From NCBI GenBank assembly GCA_007571095.1, contig RKSB01000049.1, positions 1-13,544 on the forward strand: DNA of 13,544 bases, in the 5' to 3' direction. The DNA is from K189A clade bacterium. GTDB taxonomy: Bacteria; Pseudomonadota; Gammaproteobacteria; Pseudomonadales; Azotimanducaceae. This document shows positions 1-6,002 of the stretch, piece after piece. The notes under the pieces are model-generated. The model saw nothing but the letters and a program-made list of their open reading frames with translations, was not told the origin of the DNA and did no database searches. A program made the translations under genes and the position numbers. Within the stretch, counting starts at the first letter, position 1. Each line of letters begins with the position of its first letter.

Positions 1-195
1 TGAGTGGCGATAGTGCTGCCATGACAGATGCGGAGCGGAGGGCTGTCTTTGAACCGAGTCTTTCAAGCCCTCCATGATGAAACGCTCCGGTGCATTGGAA
101 AGAAGCTTGTGAGTTCGAAGGCATCTCTTTTTGAATACTCCGAAGTCAGTAGCCTCCGGCGTCTATATCGAGTCTCATAAACACGAGTCCACAAA
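1..195. other. Left-edge region downstream of tRNA-Pro, no gene supported
   Basis: No convincing gene. One forward frame is open from the window edge to a TGA at 75-77 and could be the last 24 codons of a gene that starts outside the window; it ends in residues EPSLSSPP. One reverse frame is open from an ATG near 133 to the left edge (about 41 codons) but has no well-placed Shine-Dalgarno. Neither resembles a family I can name with confidence. The stretch lies just beyond the 3' end of a tRNA gene, a place where mobile elements often insert, but I see no repeat of the tRNA end and no integrase here. Confidence 0.3.
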
Positions 196-272
196 TGGTC
201 GGGACGGCAGGATTTGAACCTACGACCGCCACACCCCCAGTGTGGTGCGCTACCAGGCTGCGCTACGCCCCG
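196..272 (-). tRNA. tRNA-Pro, anticodon GGG
   Basis: On the minus strand a full cloverleaf folds. The acceptor stem is CGGGGCG with CGTCCCG (one G-T pair). The D arm is GCGC, the anticodon stem is CCACA/TGTGG around the seven-base loop CTGGGGG, which gives anticodon GGG, and the T arm contains GGTTCAAATCC. The 3' CCA is encoded (TGG at 196-198 on the plus strand). It lies 30 bp downstream of the MerR-type gene on the same strand; a tRNA-Pro is also known to follow ihfA-merR in Pseudomonas, so the order is conserved. It may be read through from the operon or use its own -10 box in the short gap. Confidence 0.97.
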
Positions 273-289
273 AGCAGTTGTGCTTGCGA

Positions 290-295
290 ATTTTA
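290..295 (-). promoter_or_regulatory. Possible -10 box for tRNA-Pro
   Basis: The minus strand reads TAAAAT (5 of 6 matches to TATAAT), about 18 bases upstream of the mature tRNA 5' end. No good -35 hexamer lies 16-18 bp further upstream. It is placed well for a tRNA promoter, but read-through from the MerR gene would also explain expression. Confidence 0.3.
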
Positions 296-302
296 AGCGA
301 CT

Positions 303-737
303 TTAGCTGGACGAATTCAGAATATCGTCCAGTTCGACGATCATCTCTCTGACAGCCTGCCTGTATCTGTCGTAATTATCGCTATCGCTCTTCGCCTGGC
401 TACCAAACGACTTCGAGCTGTCGGCCATTCTCTGTCGGGCACCTGTCACCGTAAATCCCTTGTCATGAAGAAGGGATCGAATGTTGCGAATAACCTCCAG
501 ATCCTGCTGCTGGTAATAGCGTCGTCCTCGGCGCTTGGATGGACTGAGTTCTTCAAACTCCTTCTCCCAGTAACGCAGGGTATGCGTCTTCACCTTACAG
601 AGCCGGGCGGCTTCTCCTATGGTGAAATAACGTTTCTCTGGAATAGGCGGCAGGTCATTGGATGAATGTTCCACGATGCCTTTACGTTGTAAAAGATTTC
701 TGGGTCGCCGACGAACACCTTTAGCTGCCTGCGACAT
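303..737 (-). CDS. MerR-family transcriptional regulator of the ihfA operon
   Basis: The product is 144 residues. A MerR-type winged helix-turn-helix fills roughly residues 37-105: YFTIGEAARLC, then LRYWEKEF, then the wing with KRRGRRYYQQQDL, and IRSLLHDKGFTVTGARQRM. The C-terminal helix (about 122-141) is the likely dimer coiled coil; there is no effector domain and no metal-binding cysteine set. Short proteins of this kind regularly follow ihfA in gammaproteobacteria and their targets are not known to me. The ATG at 735-737 lies inside the end of ihfA (17-bp overlap) with GGTGGA five bases ahead. Family members usually begin close to the NDLPPIPEKRYF segment, so a GTG at 672-674 (codon 22, giving 123 residues) is a real alternative start; the 21 residues before it are basic and look unconserved. 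Family call firm, start uncertain. Confidence 0.9.
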   Translation of the reverse strand: MSQAAKGVRRRPRNLLQRKGIVEHSSNDLPPIPEKRYFTIGEAARLCKVKTHTLRYWEKEFEELSPSKRRGRRYYQQQDLEVIRNIRSLLHDKGFTVTGARQRMADSSKSFGSQAKSDSDNYDRYRQAVREMIVELDDILNSSS

Positions 738-1029
738 GTTTATCCACCAAATTTCTTAGTTTTTGCCCGGATCGAAACGTGACCACACGTCTTGCTGAGA
801 CCATAACAATGTCTCCAGTCTTGGGGTTACGTCCAGGACGTTCCCGTTTGTCTCTCAACTCAAAACTGCCGAAACCACTCAGCCCTACCTTTTCATTGGT
901 CACCAGAGTTTCGGCAATCTCATCGAAGAAAGCCTGCACAACCTCCATAGCCTCTCGCTTGTTAAAGCCGAGCTGGGCATGGAGCTCTTCGGCTATGCCG
1001 GCCTTCGTCAATGTCAGGTCTTTTCCCAT
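721..1029 (-). CDS. ihfA: Integration host factor alpha subunit
   Basis: This is a 102-residue DNA-bending protein that pairs with IhfB to form IHF, which kinks DNA sharply in the nucleoid and at promoters, origins and recombination sites. The sequence shows the dimer-forming helices (residues 6-45), the GFGSF core at 52-56, the DNA-binding arm RPGRNPKTG at 64-72 and the segment ARRVVTFRSGQKL. Pro69 in the arm corresponds to the intercalating Pro65 of the E. coli protein. RPGRNPKTG and the ARRVVTF segment mark it as alpha rather than beta or HU. It follows pheT, as in other gammaproteobacteria, after a 112-bp low-complexity gap, and overlaps the MerR gene by 17 bp. The ATG at 1027-1029 has only a weak Shine-Dalgarno (AAGAA), so the A-rich unstructured leader may help ribosome loading (inference). 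Confidence 0.97.
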   Translation of the reverse strand: MGKDLTLTKAGIAEELHAQLGFNKREAMEVVQAFFDEIAETLVTNEKVGLSGFGSFELRDKRERPGRNPKTGDIVMVSARRVVTFRSGQKLRNLVDKHVAGS

Positions 1030-1143
1030 AAGTTCTTGTTATTTATCTATTTATGTCTTTATATCTGTTTACTGTTTATATTGCCTGTCTGTCTGTTTGC
1101 ATCTAACTGTTTATTTATCTTTTAGCTGCTTGTCTGCTTGTCT
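1030..1143 (-). repeat. Low-complexity ihfA leader with short tandem repeats
   Basis: The pheT-ihfA gap is low-complexity: pyrimidine-rich on the plus strand, so the mRNA is A-rich with few U. On the plus strand it holds the perfect 8-bp tandem GCTTGTCT twice (1128-1135 and 1136-1143, the second overlapping the pheT stop codon), CTGT three times (1085-1096), CTGTTTA twice in tandem (1065-1078) and once more at 1107-1113, and ATTTATCT next to ATTTATGT (1041-1056). I see no stable hairpin, terminator or clear promoter in it. Read as mRNA it would be an almost unstructured leader. Such repeats can change length by replication slippage. Confidence 0.7.
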
Positions 1144-3517
1144 ATGCCCGAATCTGTGCGTGATAATTCCTTTGTAAAAAATCGAGCAGTCGCTTCATTA
1201 TAGTTTCAACCTCGGCTTCTAACAAACTTCGCTCTACAGCCTGGAATATCAAGCTGATTGCCACGCTCTTTCGGTCGGCATCGACACCCGGGCCCTCATA
1301 GAGATCAAACAGATTCGTCTCCACAAGCAGAGATCCGGCCTGTTGCCGAATCTCCTCTGTCAGCCGCCCAACTGCCACTTGACGATCTACCAGCACTGCA
1401 AGATCTCTCCTTATGGAGGGAAACGCGCTGACGGGTCGCGCCTGCAGAAGCTCAGAAGCCGAATGATCTGCCCAGCAAATTTCAAATAAATAAACCGGCT
1501 CTCTTATCCCCAGTTCATCCTCTATCCGAGGATGTAAACGTCCCGCTACACCTATATCCGTCCCGTCTTTGAAGACTCTCGCGGTCTGTTTTGGATGCAG
1601 AGCAGGGTGAGTGCCGGGCGACCACTCAAAAGACTGGCCCGAAAGAGCTGCGAACTGCTCCAGATCACCCTTCAAGTCGTAAAAATCAACCGGCTCATCG
1701 GCAACATACCAGCTTTCAGGAAGACGCCCGCCCGCAATCAACCCGGCAATGTTTTGACCTTGCAACAGGGCACCATCCTGGTCGTATTCGAAAACGCAGC
1801 CTGACTCGAACAAACGCACACGTCTCTGCTGACGGTTTGTGTTGTACTTCAACGCCGACAACAGGCCAGGCATCAACGAAGCCCGCATCACCGAACGATC
1901 AGGCGTGCTCGGGTTCTTCAACCGAACGGGGCGGGATTGCGGACTGACCCGCTGATGTTCGTCCATGCTGATGAAGGCGTAGGTAATGGCCTCGTGATAC
2001 CCCAGAGCAGTCAGGGAATTCGCCGGCTTGTCGAATGCGGACGAAGCCTGTAAATCACCACGAAATACCGGCAACTGATAGGGTATCCTGTCGTAGCCAT
2101 GAAATCTGGCTACCTCTTCAATCAAGTCAATTTCGGCGTGAACATCAAAACGATAACCGGAAGGCGTAACCGAGTAATCGGGCTCCCCTGCACAGGGTTG
2201 AACTCGAAAATTCAGCTTTTGCAGAATGTCACAAACCTCCGATGGCTCAAAATTCAGCGCCAGAACTCGATTCAGGCGAGACAGCCGCAAAGGAATCGCG
2301 AGCCGAGTCGGTAGATAATCCTCGACCAGGACTTCGGATATGGGTCCTGCCTCGCCGCCAGTGATGTCGAGCAGCAGACGAGTCGCCCTTTCCATTGCCC
2401 GAGCCTGCAATTCGTAATCAACACCCCGTTCGTAACATTGAGCGGCATCCGTGCTTAATCCGTAGCTACGAGCCTGACCGGCCAGGGCCAGCGGACTGAA
2501 CCAGGCGCATTCCAGAAAAATATCAAAGGTCGAAGAGCCTTCTGTGCGAATTGCGGTTTTGCGGCCACCCATGATGCCTGCCAGAGCAATCGGGCCTGAT
2601 TCATCGGCAATCACCAGCGAGTCCTCTCTGAGTTCGACAAGCTGATCGTTAAGCAGGGTTAACTGCTCGCCATGCAGGGCTTTTCTGACTTCAACAGCAC
2701 CTCTCAGACTGCTCAGATCAAAGGCATGCAGGGGCTGACCCAGTTCACGCAGCACATAGTTGGTCACATCCACCACCGGATGAAGGGGTCGAATATTGGA
2801 TCGACGCAACGCCTCTTTCATCCAGTAGGGTGTCTGTGCAGTGATGTCGATGCCCCGAATGATGCGGCCAAGATATTTTGGGCAGCACGCCGGGTCCTTC
2901 AGCAGAATCGGGTAAACATCCTCAATGCCCGGCACCACAGGCTCCACTGTTACCAGATTCGCAGTCAGGTCGTTGATCGAGGCAACCTCTCGGGCAATGC
3001 CTTCAACGCTCAGGTAGTCAGGACGATTGGAGGCCAGATCGAGATGCAGAATACGATCATCGAGCTGCATCCAGTCCCAGATGTCGGTGCCAACAGGCAG
3101 GTTTTCGGGCAGCAGCAAAATGCCTTCGTGGTTGGATGACAACCCGAGTTCCGCCTCCGAGCAGATCACACCCGCACTCATCACCTGTCGAATTTTTCGT
3201 GCAGAGACTCGACCCTGTTCGGGCAGGAATGCTCCTGAAGGGGCAAAGGCAACCATGATGTCCGCACGCGTGTTGGGTGCTCCACAAACAACGGTATGAT
3301 GACCATTCCCGTCGTCCAGAGTGCACAGGAAGTAGCCTTCCTCGTGAGGCTCTGCGGTCAGGATTCGGGCCGCCACAACCTCGCGAAAGGGAGCGGCCGC
3401 AGGCTCCACTCGATCAACCGTCAGGCCAAGCTGCGTGAGCTGATCTGCCAGTTCCTCCGAACTGACAGCCGGGTTCACCTTGCGCCTCAACCAGAGTTCA
3501 CTCAGCCTCACATCCAT
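1142..3517 (-). CDS. pheT: Phenylalanyl-tRNA synthetase beta subunit
   Basis: The product is 791 residues (E. coli PheT 795), the non-catalytic subunit of the cytoplasmic alpha2-beta2 enzyme (EC 6.1.1.20). It binds tRNA-Phe and edits mischarged Tyr-tRNA. Domains in order: N-terminal LSELWLRRKVNP; EMAP-type tRNA-binding OB fold about 40-150 with VVCGAPN and SEAELGLS; B3/B4 editing domain about 215-385 with HPVVDVTNYV, GQPLHAFDL and GIMGG; B5 domain about 400-475 with LIEEVARFHGYD; catalytic-like core about 480-690 with GYHEAITYAF and FESGCVF; C-terminal anticodon-binding FDX-ACB domain from about 697 (AFPSIRRDLAVLVD). The OB-fold motif usually written HPNADKL is degenerate here (PHEEGYF). The ATG at 3515-3517 has GGAG nine bases ahead; a GTG two codons later is too far from it. 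Stop TAG at 1142-1144. It follows pheS after 36 bp. Confidence 0.98.
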   Translation of the reverse strand: MDVRLSELWLRRKVNPAVSSEELADQLTQLGLTVDRVEPAAAPFREVVAARILTAEPHEEGYFLCTLDDGNGHHTVVCGAPNTRADIMVAFAPSGAFLPEQGRVSARKIRQVMSAGVICSEAELGLSSNHEGILLLPENLPVGTDIWDWMQLDDRILHLDLASNRPDYLSVEGIAREVASINDLTANLVTVEPVVPGIEDVYPILLKDPACCPKYLGRIIRGIDITAQTPYWMKEALRRSNIRPLHPVVDVTNYVLRELGQPLHAFDLSSLRGAVEVRKALHGEQLTLLNDQLVELREDSLVIADESGPIALAGIMGGRKTAIRTEGSSTFDIFLECAWFSPLALAGQARSYGLSTDAAQCYERGVDYELQARAMERATRLLLDITGGEAGPISEVLVEDYLPTRLAIPLRLSRLNRVLALNFEPSEVCDILQKLNFRVQPCAGEPDYSVTPSGYRFDVHAEIDLIEEVARFHGYDRIPYQLPVFRGDLQASSAFDKPANSLTALGYHEAITYAFISMDEHQRVSPQSRPVRLKNPSTPDRSVMRASLMPGLLSALKYNTNRQQRRVRLFESGCVFEYDQDGALLQGQNIAGLIAGGRLPESWYVADEPVDFYDLKGDLEQFAALSGQSFEWSPGTHPALHPKQTARVFKDGTDIGVAGRLHPRIEDELGIREPVYLFEICWADHSASELLQARPVSAFPSIRRDLAVLVDRQVAVGRLTEEIRQQAGSLLVETNLFDLYEGPGVDADRKSVAISLIFQAVERSLLEAEVETIMKRLLDFLQRNYHAQIRA

Positions 3518-3553
3518 TGGCTCTTGCTCCGAAATGGAAAAGCGTTGCGCGAA

Positions 3554-4594
3554 TCAGGAGAATTGCTGCAAGAAGCGCAGGTCATTGTCAAAAAAGTATC
3601 TTGAATCGGCAATGCCGTGATTCAGGGAGCACAGCCTGTCAACACCGAAACCAAAGGCAAAGCCATCGTAAATGTCGGGGTTCACGCCCGATTTCTCAAG
3701 CACATTCGGGTGCACCATTCCACAGCCGAGTACTTCAACCCAGCCGGTCTGCGAACAGACTCGGCAGCCTTTGGCATCACAATGGACGCATTCCATGTCA
3801 ACCTCGGCTGAGGGTTCTGTAAAGGGAAAGTAGCTCGGACGAAATCTGGCTTGCAGGGGTCGGCCGAAGAACGCCTTCAAAAAACTGAGCAGAGTACCCT
3901 TCAGGTGAGCCATGGAAATGCCTTCATCAACCACCAGGCCTTCCACCTGATGAAACATGGGAGTATGAGTGGCATCTGGATCGTCGGCACGATATACCTT
4001 GCCGGGACAGATGATTCGCAGTGGAGGCCTGTGCTCCTCCATCGTTCGAACCTGCACCGACGAGGTATGAGTCCGAAGCAGCAGAGGCTGTGTCGAGTCC
4101 TGCTCCTGTTGAATATAAAAGGTATCGTGGACGGCTCGCGCAGGATGATGCTCAGGCGTGTTCAGAGCCGTGAAGTTGTGATACTCATCCTCGATTTCAG
4201 GACCTGTCTGCACTTGGTAACCGGCGGCGACGAATATGCTTTCGATACGTCTCAGAGTCTGGGTAATCGGATGCAGGCTACCCGCACTCTGTCGTCTGCC
4301 CGGCAGAGTAACATCGGTGAGGTCTGCGTTCAGTGCCCGTTCAAAGGCGGCGGCTTTCAGAGTTTCTTTTCTGGCATCCAGAGTGGTCTGGAGTTGTTGC
4401 CAGGCCTGATTAATGCGAGCACCGGCGGCTGGTCGCTGAGCGGGCTTGAGCAGGCCGATATTCCTGCGCTCGGCCGTCAGCAGGCCCTTTTTTCCGAGAT
4501 AGCGTGAGGCAACCGAATTCAAGGTAGCCGGTGTGTCGGCCTTCGCGATATCCTCTTCGGCACGTCGAGTAATTTCATCGAGCGTAGCGGCCAT
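3554..4594 (-). CDS. pheS: Phenylalanyl-tRNA synthetase alpha subunit
   Basis: The product is 346 residues (E. coli PheS 327), the catalytic class II subunit that activates phenylalanine and charges tRNA-Phe. Residues 1-85 form the N-terminal tRNA-binding coiled coil. The catalytic core follows: HPITQTLRRIESIF (motif 1 region, 108-121), LLLRTHTSSVQVRTM (171-185), FRPSYFPFTEPSAEVDM (251-267, motif 2 and adjacent strand) and GFAFGFGVDRL (311-321, motif 3). Ala313 matches the E. coli specificity residue Ala294. An insert between these has four cysteines, C269-x2-C272-x4-C277-x2-C280, a knuckle-like loop that E. coli lacks but which I recall from PheS of other bacterial groups. The ATG has GGAAGG six bases ahead. 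It lies 45 bp downstream of rplT, with no room for a pheM-type leader peptide and attenuator. Confidence 0.98.
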   Translation of the reverse strand: MAATLDEITRRAEEDIAKADTPATLNSVASRYLGKKGLLTAERRNIGLLKPAQRPAAGARINQAWQQLQTTLDARKETLKAAAFERALNADLTDVTLPGRRQSAGSLHPITQTLRRIESIFVAAGYQVQTGPEIEDEYHNFTALNTPEHHPARAVHDTFYIQQEQDSTQPLLLRTHTSSVQVRTMEEHRPPLRIICPGKVYRADDPDATHTPMFHQVEGLVVDEGISMAHLKGTLLSFLKAFFGRPLQARFRPSYFPFTEPSAEVDMECVHCDAKGCRVCSQTGWVEVLGCGMVHPNVLEKSGVNPDIYDGFAFGFGVDRLCSLNHGIADSRYFFDNDLRFLQQFS

Positions 4595-4639
4595 CTTATG
4601 CCTTCCCTGATCAGAGACGAAAAGGTTCGTAGCTCTTGT

Positions 4640-5020
4640 TCAGGCCGACGAAGGAGTGCTCTGCTGTTCCAGTGCCTGCCTGGCTTGTTCGGCGAGAGTT
4701 TTGAAGGCTTCCTTGTCAGACACGGCAAGGTGCGCCATGACTCTGCGGTCCAGAGATATTTGCGCCTTTGTCAGGCCGTCAATGAGCCGGCTGTAAGACA
4801 AGCCGAATTCGCGAGCGGCAGCGTTGATTCGGATAATCCACAACGCCCTGAAACTGCGCTTGCGTTGACGGCGATCCCGGTAGGCGTACTGACCGGCACG
4901 GGTAACCGCCTGGCGCGCCGTTTTGAAGCTGCGGCTGCGAGCAGAACGATAACCTTTGGCGGCACTCAACACCCTCTTGTGACGTCTGCGGGCAGCCACA
5001 CTTTTTCTTACTCTTGGCAT
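4640..5020 (-). CDS. rplT: 50S ribosomal protein L20
   Basis: The product is 126 residues (E. coli 118), a strongly basic early-assembly protein that binds 23S rRNA. Diagnostic segments are AARRRHKRVLSAAKGYRSARS near the N terminus, the very conserved AGQYAYRDRRQRKR (42-55), LWIIRINAAAREFGLSYS (60-77) and the globular end with LDRRVMAHLAVSDKEAF. The C terminus runs some eight residues beyond the E. coli protein in a Gln/Ser/Pro tail. In E. coli L20 also represses rpmI-rplT translation by binding its own mRNA; the possible target here lies between infC and rpmI. Start ATG at 5018-5020 with AAGAGA about seven bases ahead; it follows rpmI after 36 bp. Confidence 0.98.
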   Translation of the reverse strand: MPRVRKSVAARRRHKRVLSAAKGYRSARSRSFKTARQAVTRAGQYAYRDRRQRKRSFRALWIIRINAAAREFGLSYSRLIDGLTKAQISLDRRVMAHLAVSDKEAFKTLAEQARQALEQQSTPSSA

Positions 5021-5056
5021 ATCAAAATCTCTTTACAGTAAACCGCGCTCGAATGA

Positions 5057-5245
5057 TCAGCCAAGCATCCGCTTGACCTGATTTTGGGCATCGCCCGCCA
5101 GTTGCGACAGGCCCCTCAATCTACGCTTACGTTTCGACGGCTTCTTGGTGAGAATGTGATTGCGGTTGCTTTTACGATGCTTGTAACCCGCACCATTGGC
5201 CTTAAAGCGCTTTTTTGCACTCGAATTTGTCTTGGCTTTTGCCAT
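5057..5245 (-). CDS. rpmI: 50S ribosomal protein L35
   Basis: The product is 62 residues (E. coli 65), a small Lys/Arg-rich ribosomal protein. It shows KTNSSAKKRFKANGAGYKHR at the start and NRNHILTKKPSKRKRRLRG, the characteristic HILTKK-KRKR core, in the middle. The C-terminal third is variable, as usual for the family. The ATG at 5243-5245 is preceded by GAGG nine bases upstream. It sits between infC and rplT in the normal order and is probably transcribed from the infC promoter. In E. coli its translation is under L20 control. Confidence 0.97.
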   Translation of the reverse strand: MAKAKTNSSAKKRFKANGAGYKHRKSNRNHILTKKPSKRKRRLRGLSQLAGDAQNQVKRMLG

Positions 5246-5341
5246 TGTCTGTTGCCTCGGCTAAGAGCCTCAAGAAAGCTACTTTGCTTCATTTGAAGAG
5301 GTATATTTGTGATCGGCACTAAAGCAGGCCGACTAAAAAGA
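5246..5341 (-). promoter_or_regulatory. infC-rpmI intergenic leader, possible L20 operator
   Basis: This 96-base mRNA stretch lies just ahead of rpmI, where the E. coli L20 translational operator sits. Three short hairpins are visible on the minus strand: TCGGC/GCCGA enclosing ten bases, CTTC/GAAG around AAAT, and GGCT/AGCC around CTT directly before the GAGG ribosome-binding site. I could not confirm the long-range pseudoknot that L20 recognises in E. coli. The operator role is inferred from position and from hairpins near the start codon. Confidence 0.35.
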
Positions 5342-5878
5342 CTATCTGCCCTTTCTCGAATGAGGGGCAAATACCATCGACATCTGGCGACCTTCAAACC
5401 TGGGTTCGATCTCCATGACACCATACTCGGCAAGGTCCTTCTCTACTCTCTGCATCATGTCAACGCCCAGTTCACGATGCATGATCTCCCGACCCTTGAA
5501 ACGCAAAGTCACCTTGGCCTTGTTGCCGTCTTCCAGAAACCGGATCAGGTGCTTCAGCTTGATCTTGTAGTCACCGTCGCTGGTACTCGGCCGAAGCTTC
5601 ATTTCCTTAAGCTGAATCTGCTTCTGCTTTTTGCGGGCGACAGACCTCGCCTTTTTCTTTTCAAAGACATGCTTGCCGTAGTCCATCACCTTGGCTACGG
5701 GCGGATCGGCCTGATCAGCGATCAAAACCAGATCCAGATTTTCCTCGCTGGCAACCGATAATGCTCGATCTCTATCGACCACTCCAATCTGAGTTCCATC
5801 CTTTGAAATCAGACGAAGCCTGGGAGCCGTAATCGCCTCGTTTGTTAGTGCCCTCTTTGAACTGCTCTGCGTTCGCAT
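5342..5878 (-). CDS. infC: Translation initiation factor IF-3
   Basis: The product is 178 residues (E. coli 180). IF3 binds the 30S subunit, keeps 50S away and checks the start codon and initiator tRNA. The N domain (about 12-85) has LTNEAITAPRLRLI, DLVLIADQADPPVAKVMDYGK and a basic linker helix; the C domain (about 92-175) has QIQLKEMKLRPSTSDGDYKIKLKHLIRFLEDG, reported here only as family match, then KVTLRFKGREI and FEGRQMSMVFAP. In E. coli and Pseudomonas the gene starts with AUU, the basis of IF3 self-regulation. Here an in-frame TAG at 5885-5887 means translation must begin downstream, and ATG at 5876-5878 is the only ordinary start before the conserved domain; AGGG lies four bases ahead. 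A stronger Shine-Dalgarno further upstream serves a mini-ORF in this same frame. thrS, the usual upstream neighbour, is absent. Confidence 0.96.
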   Translation of the reverse strand: MRTQSSSKRALTNEAITAPRLRLISKDGTQIGVVDRDRALSVASEENLDLVLIADQADPPVAKVMDYGKHVFEKKKARSVARKKQKQIQLKEMKLRPSTSDGDYKIKLKHLIRFLEDGNKAKVTLRFKGREIMHRELGVDMMQRVEKDLAEYGVMEIEPRFEGRQMSMVFAPHSRKGR

Positions 5879-5884
5879 TCGGCC

Positions 5885-5911
5885 CTAACGCACACCTCTT
5901 CTAATGCGCAA
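5885..5911 (-). CDS. Possible 8-codon leader ORF upstream of infC
   Basis: A TTG at 5909-5911 stands six bases after a consensus AGGAGG and opens an eight-codon frame that would read MRIRRGVR, ending in TAG at 5885-5887. It is in the same frame as infC, whose ATG comes two codons after the stop. The third codon is ATT (5903-5905), followed by tandem AGA AGA. This could be a leader peptide coupled to infC by reinitiation, the remains of an AUU-started IF3 N terminus cut off by a nonsense change, or a chance frame behind a Shine-Dalgarno that really serves infC. No coding evidence beyond the Shine-Dalgarno and position. Confidence 0.35.
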   Translation of the reverse strand: MRIRRGVR

Positions 5912-5917
5912 ATGTAT

Positions 5918-5939
5918 CCTCCTCAAGATTTATTTGAGG
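5918..5939 (-). promoter_or_regulatory. Strong Shine-Dalgarno partly inside a hairpin, infC leader
   Basis: The minus strand has a perfect AGGAGG at 5923-5918. Its first three bases belong to the 3' arm of a hairpin, CCTCAA (5939-5934) with TTGAGG (5926-5921), six pairs around a seven-base loop. Folding would cover half of the Shine-Dalgarno, so this could limit initiation. No U-run follows the hairpin, so it is not a terminator for manC. Confidence 0.45.
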
Positions 5940-5944
5940 CAGTC

Positions 5945-5973
5945 AGCTTACAGCCTGACAGCAAAAATTTCAA
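5945..5973 (-). promoter_or_regulatory. Weak candidate promoter for the infC operon
   Basis: The minus strand has TTGAAA (5973-5968, 5 of 6 to consensus), a 17-bp spacer and TAAGCT (5950-5945, 3 of 6). It lies in the only gap between manC and infC and, with thrS absent, a promoter is expected somewhere here. The -10 match is poor, so the exact site is uncertain. Confidence 0.3.
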
Positions 5974-6002
5974 ACGGAATTACCGAAGGAATGTCAGGAC
6001 GA

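Noticed and set aside
1..77. Transposase N-terminal remnant: MTDAE...EP...PP resembles the start of some IS5-type transposases
   Set aside because: Only about 18 residues, with wrong spacing, a stop straight after, and no continuation in another frame; too weak to call.
2672..3139. Antisense open frame of 155 codons inside pheT, and a 218-codon one inside pheS (3851-4507)
   Set aside because: Both lie opposite highly conserved synthetase genes and have no recognisable domain; they are shadows of the coding strand.
4595..4639. pheM-type leader peptide and attenuator ahead of pheS
   Set aside because: Only 45 bp separate rplT and pheS, without a Phe-rich short frame, a terminator hairpin or a U-run.
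5921..5967. Rho-independent terminator after manC
   Set aside because: Two stem-loops are possible (GTCAG/CTGAC and CCTCAA/TTGAGG), but neither is followed by a U-run.
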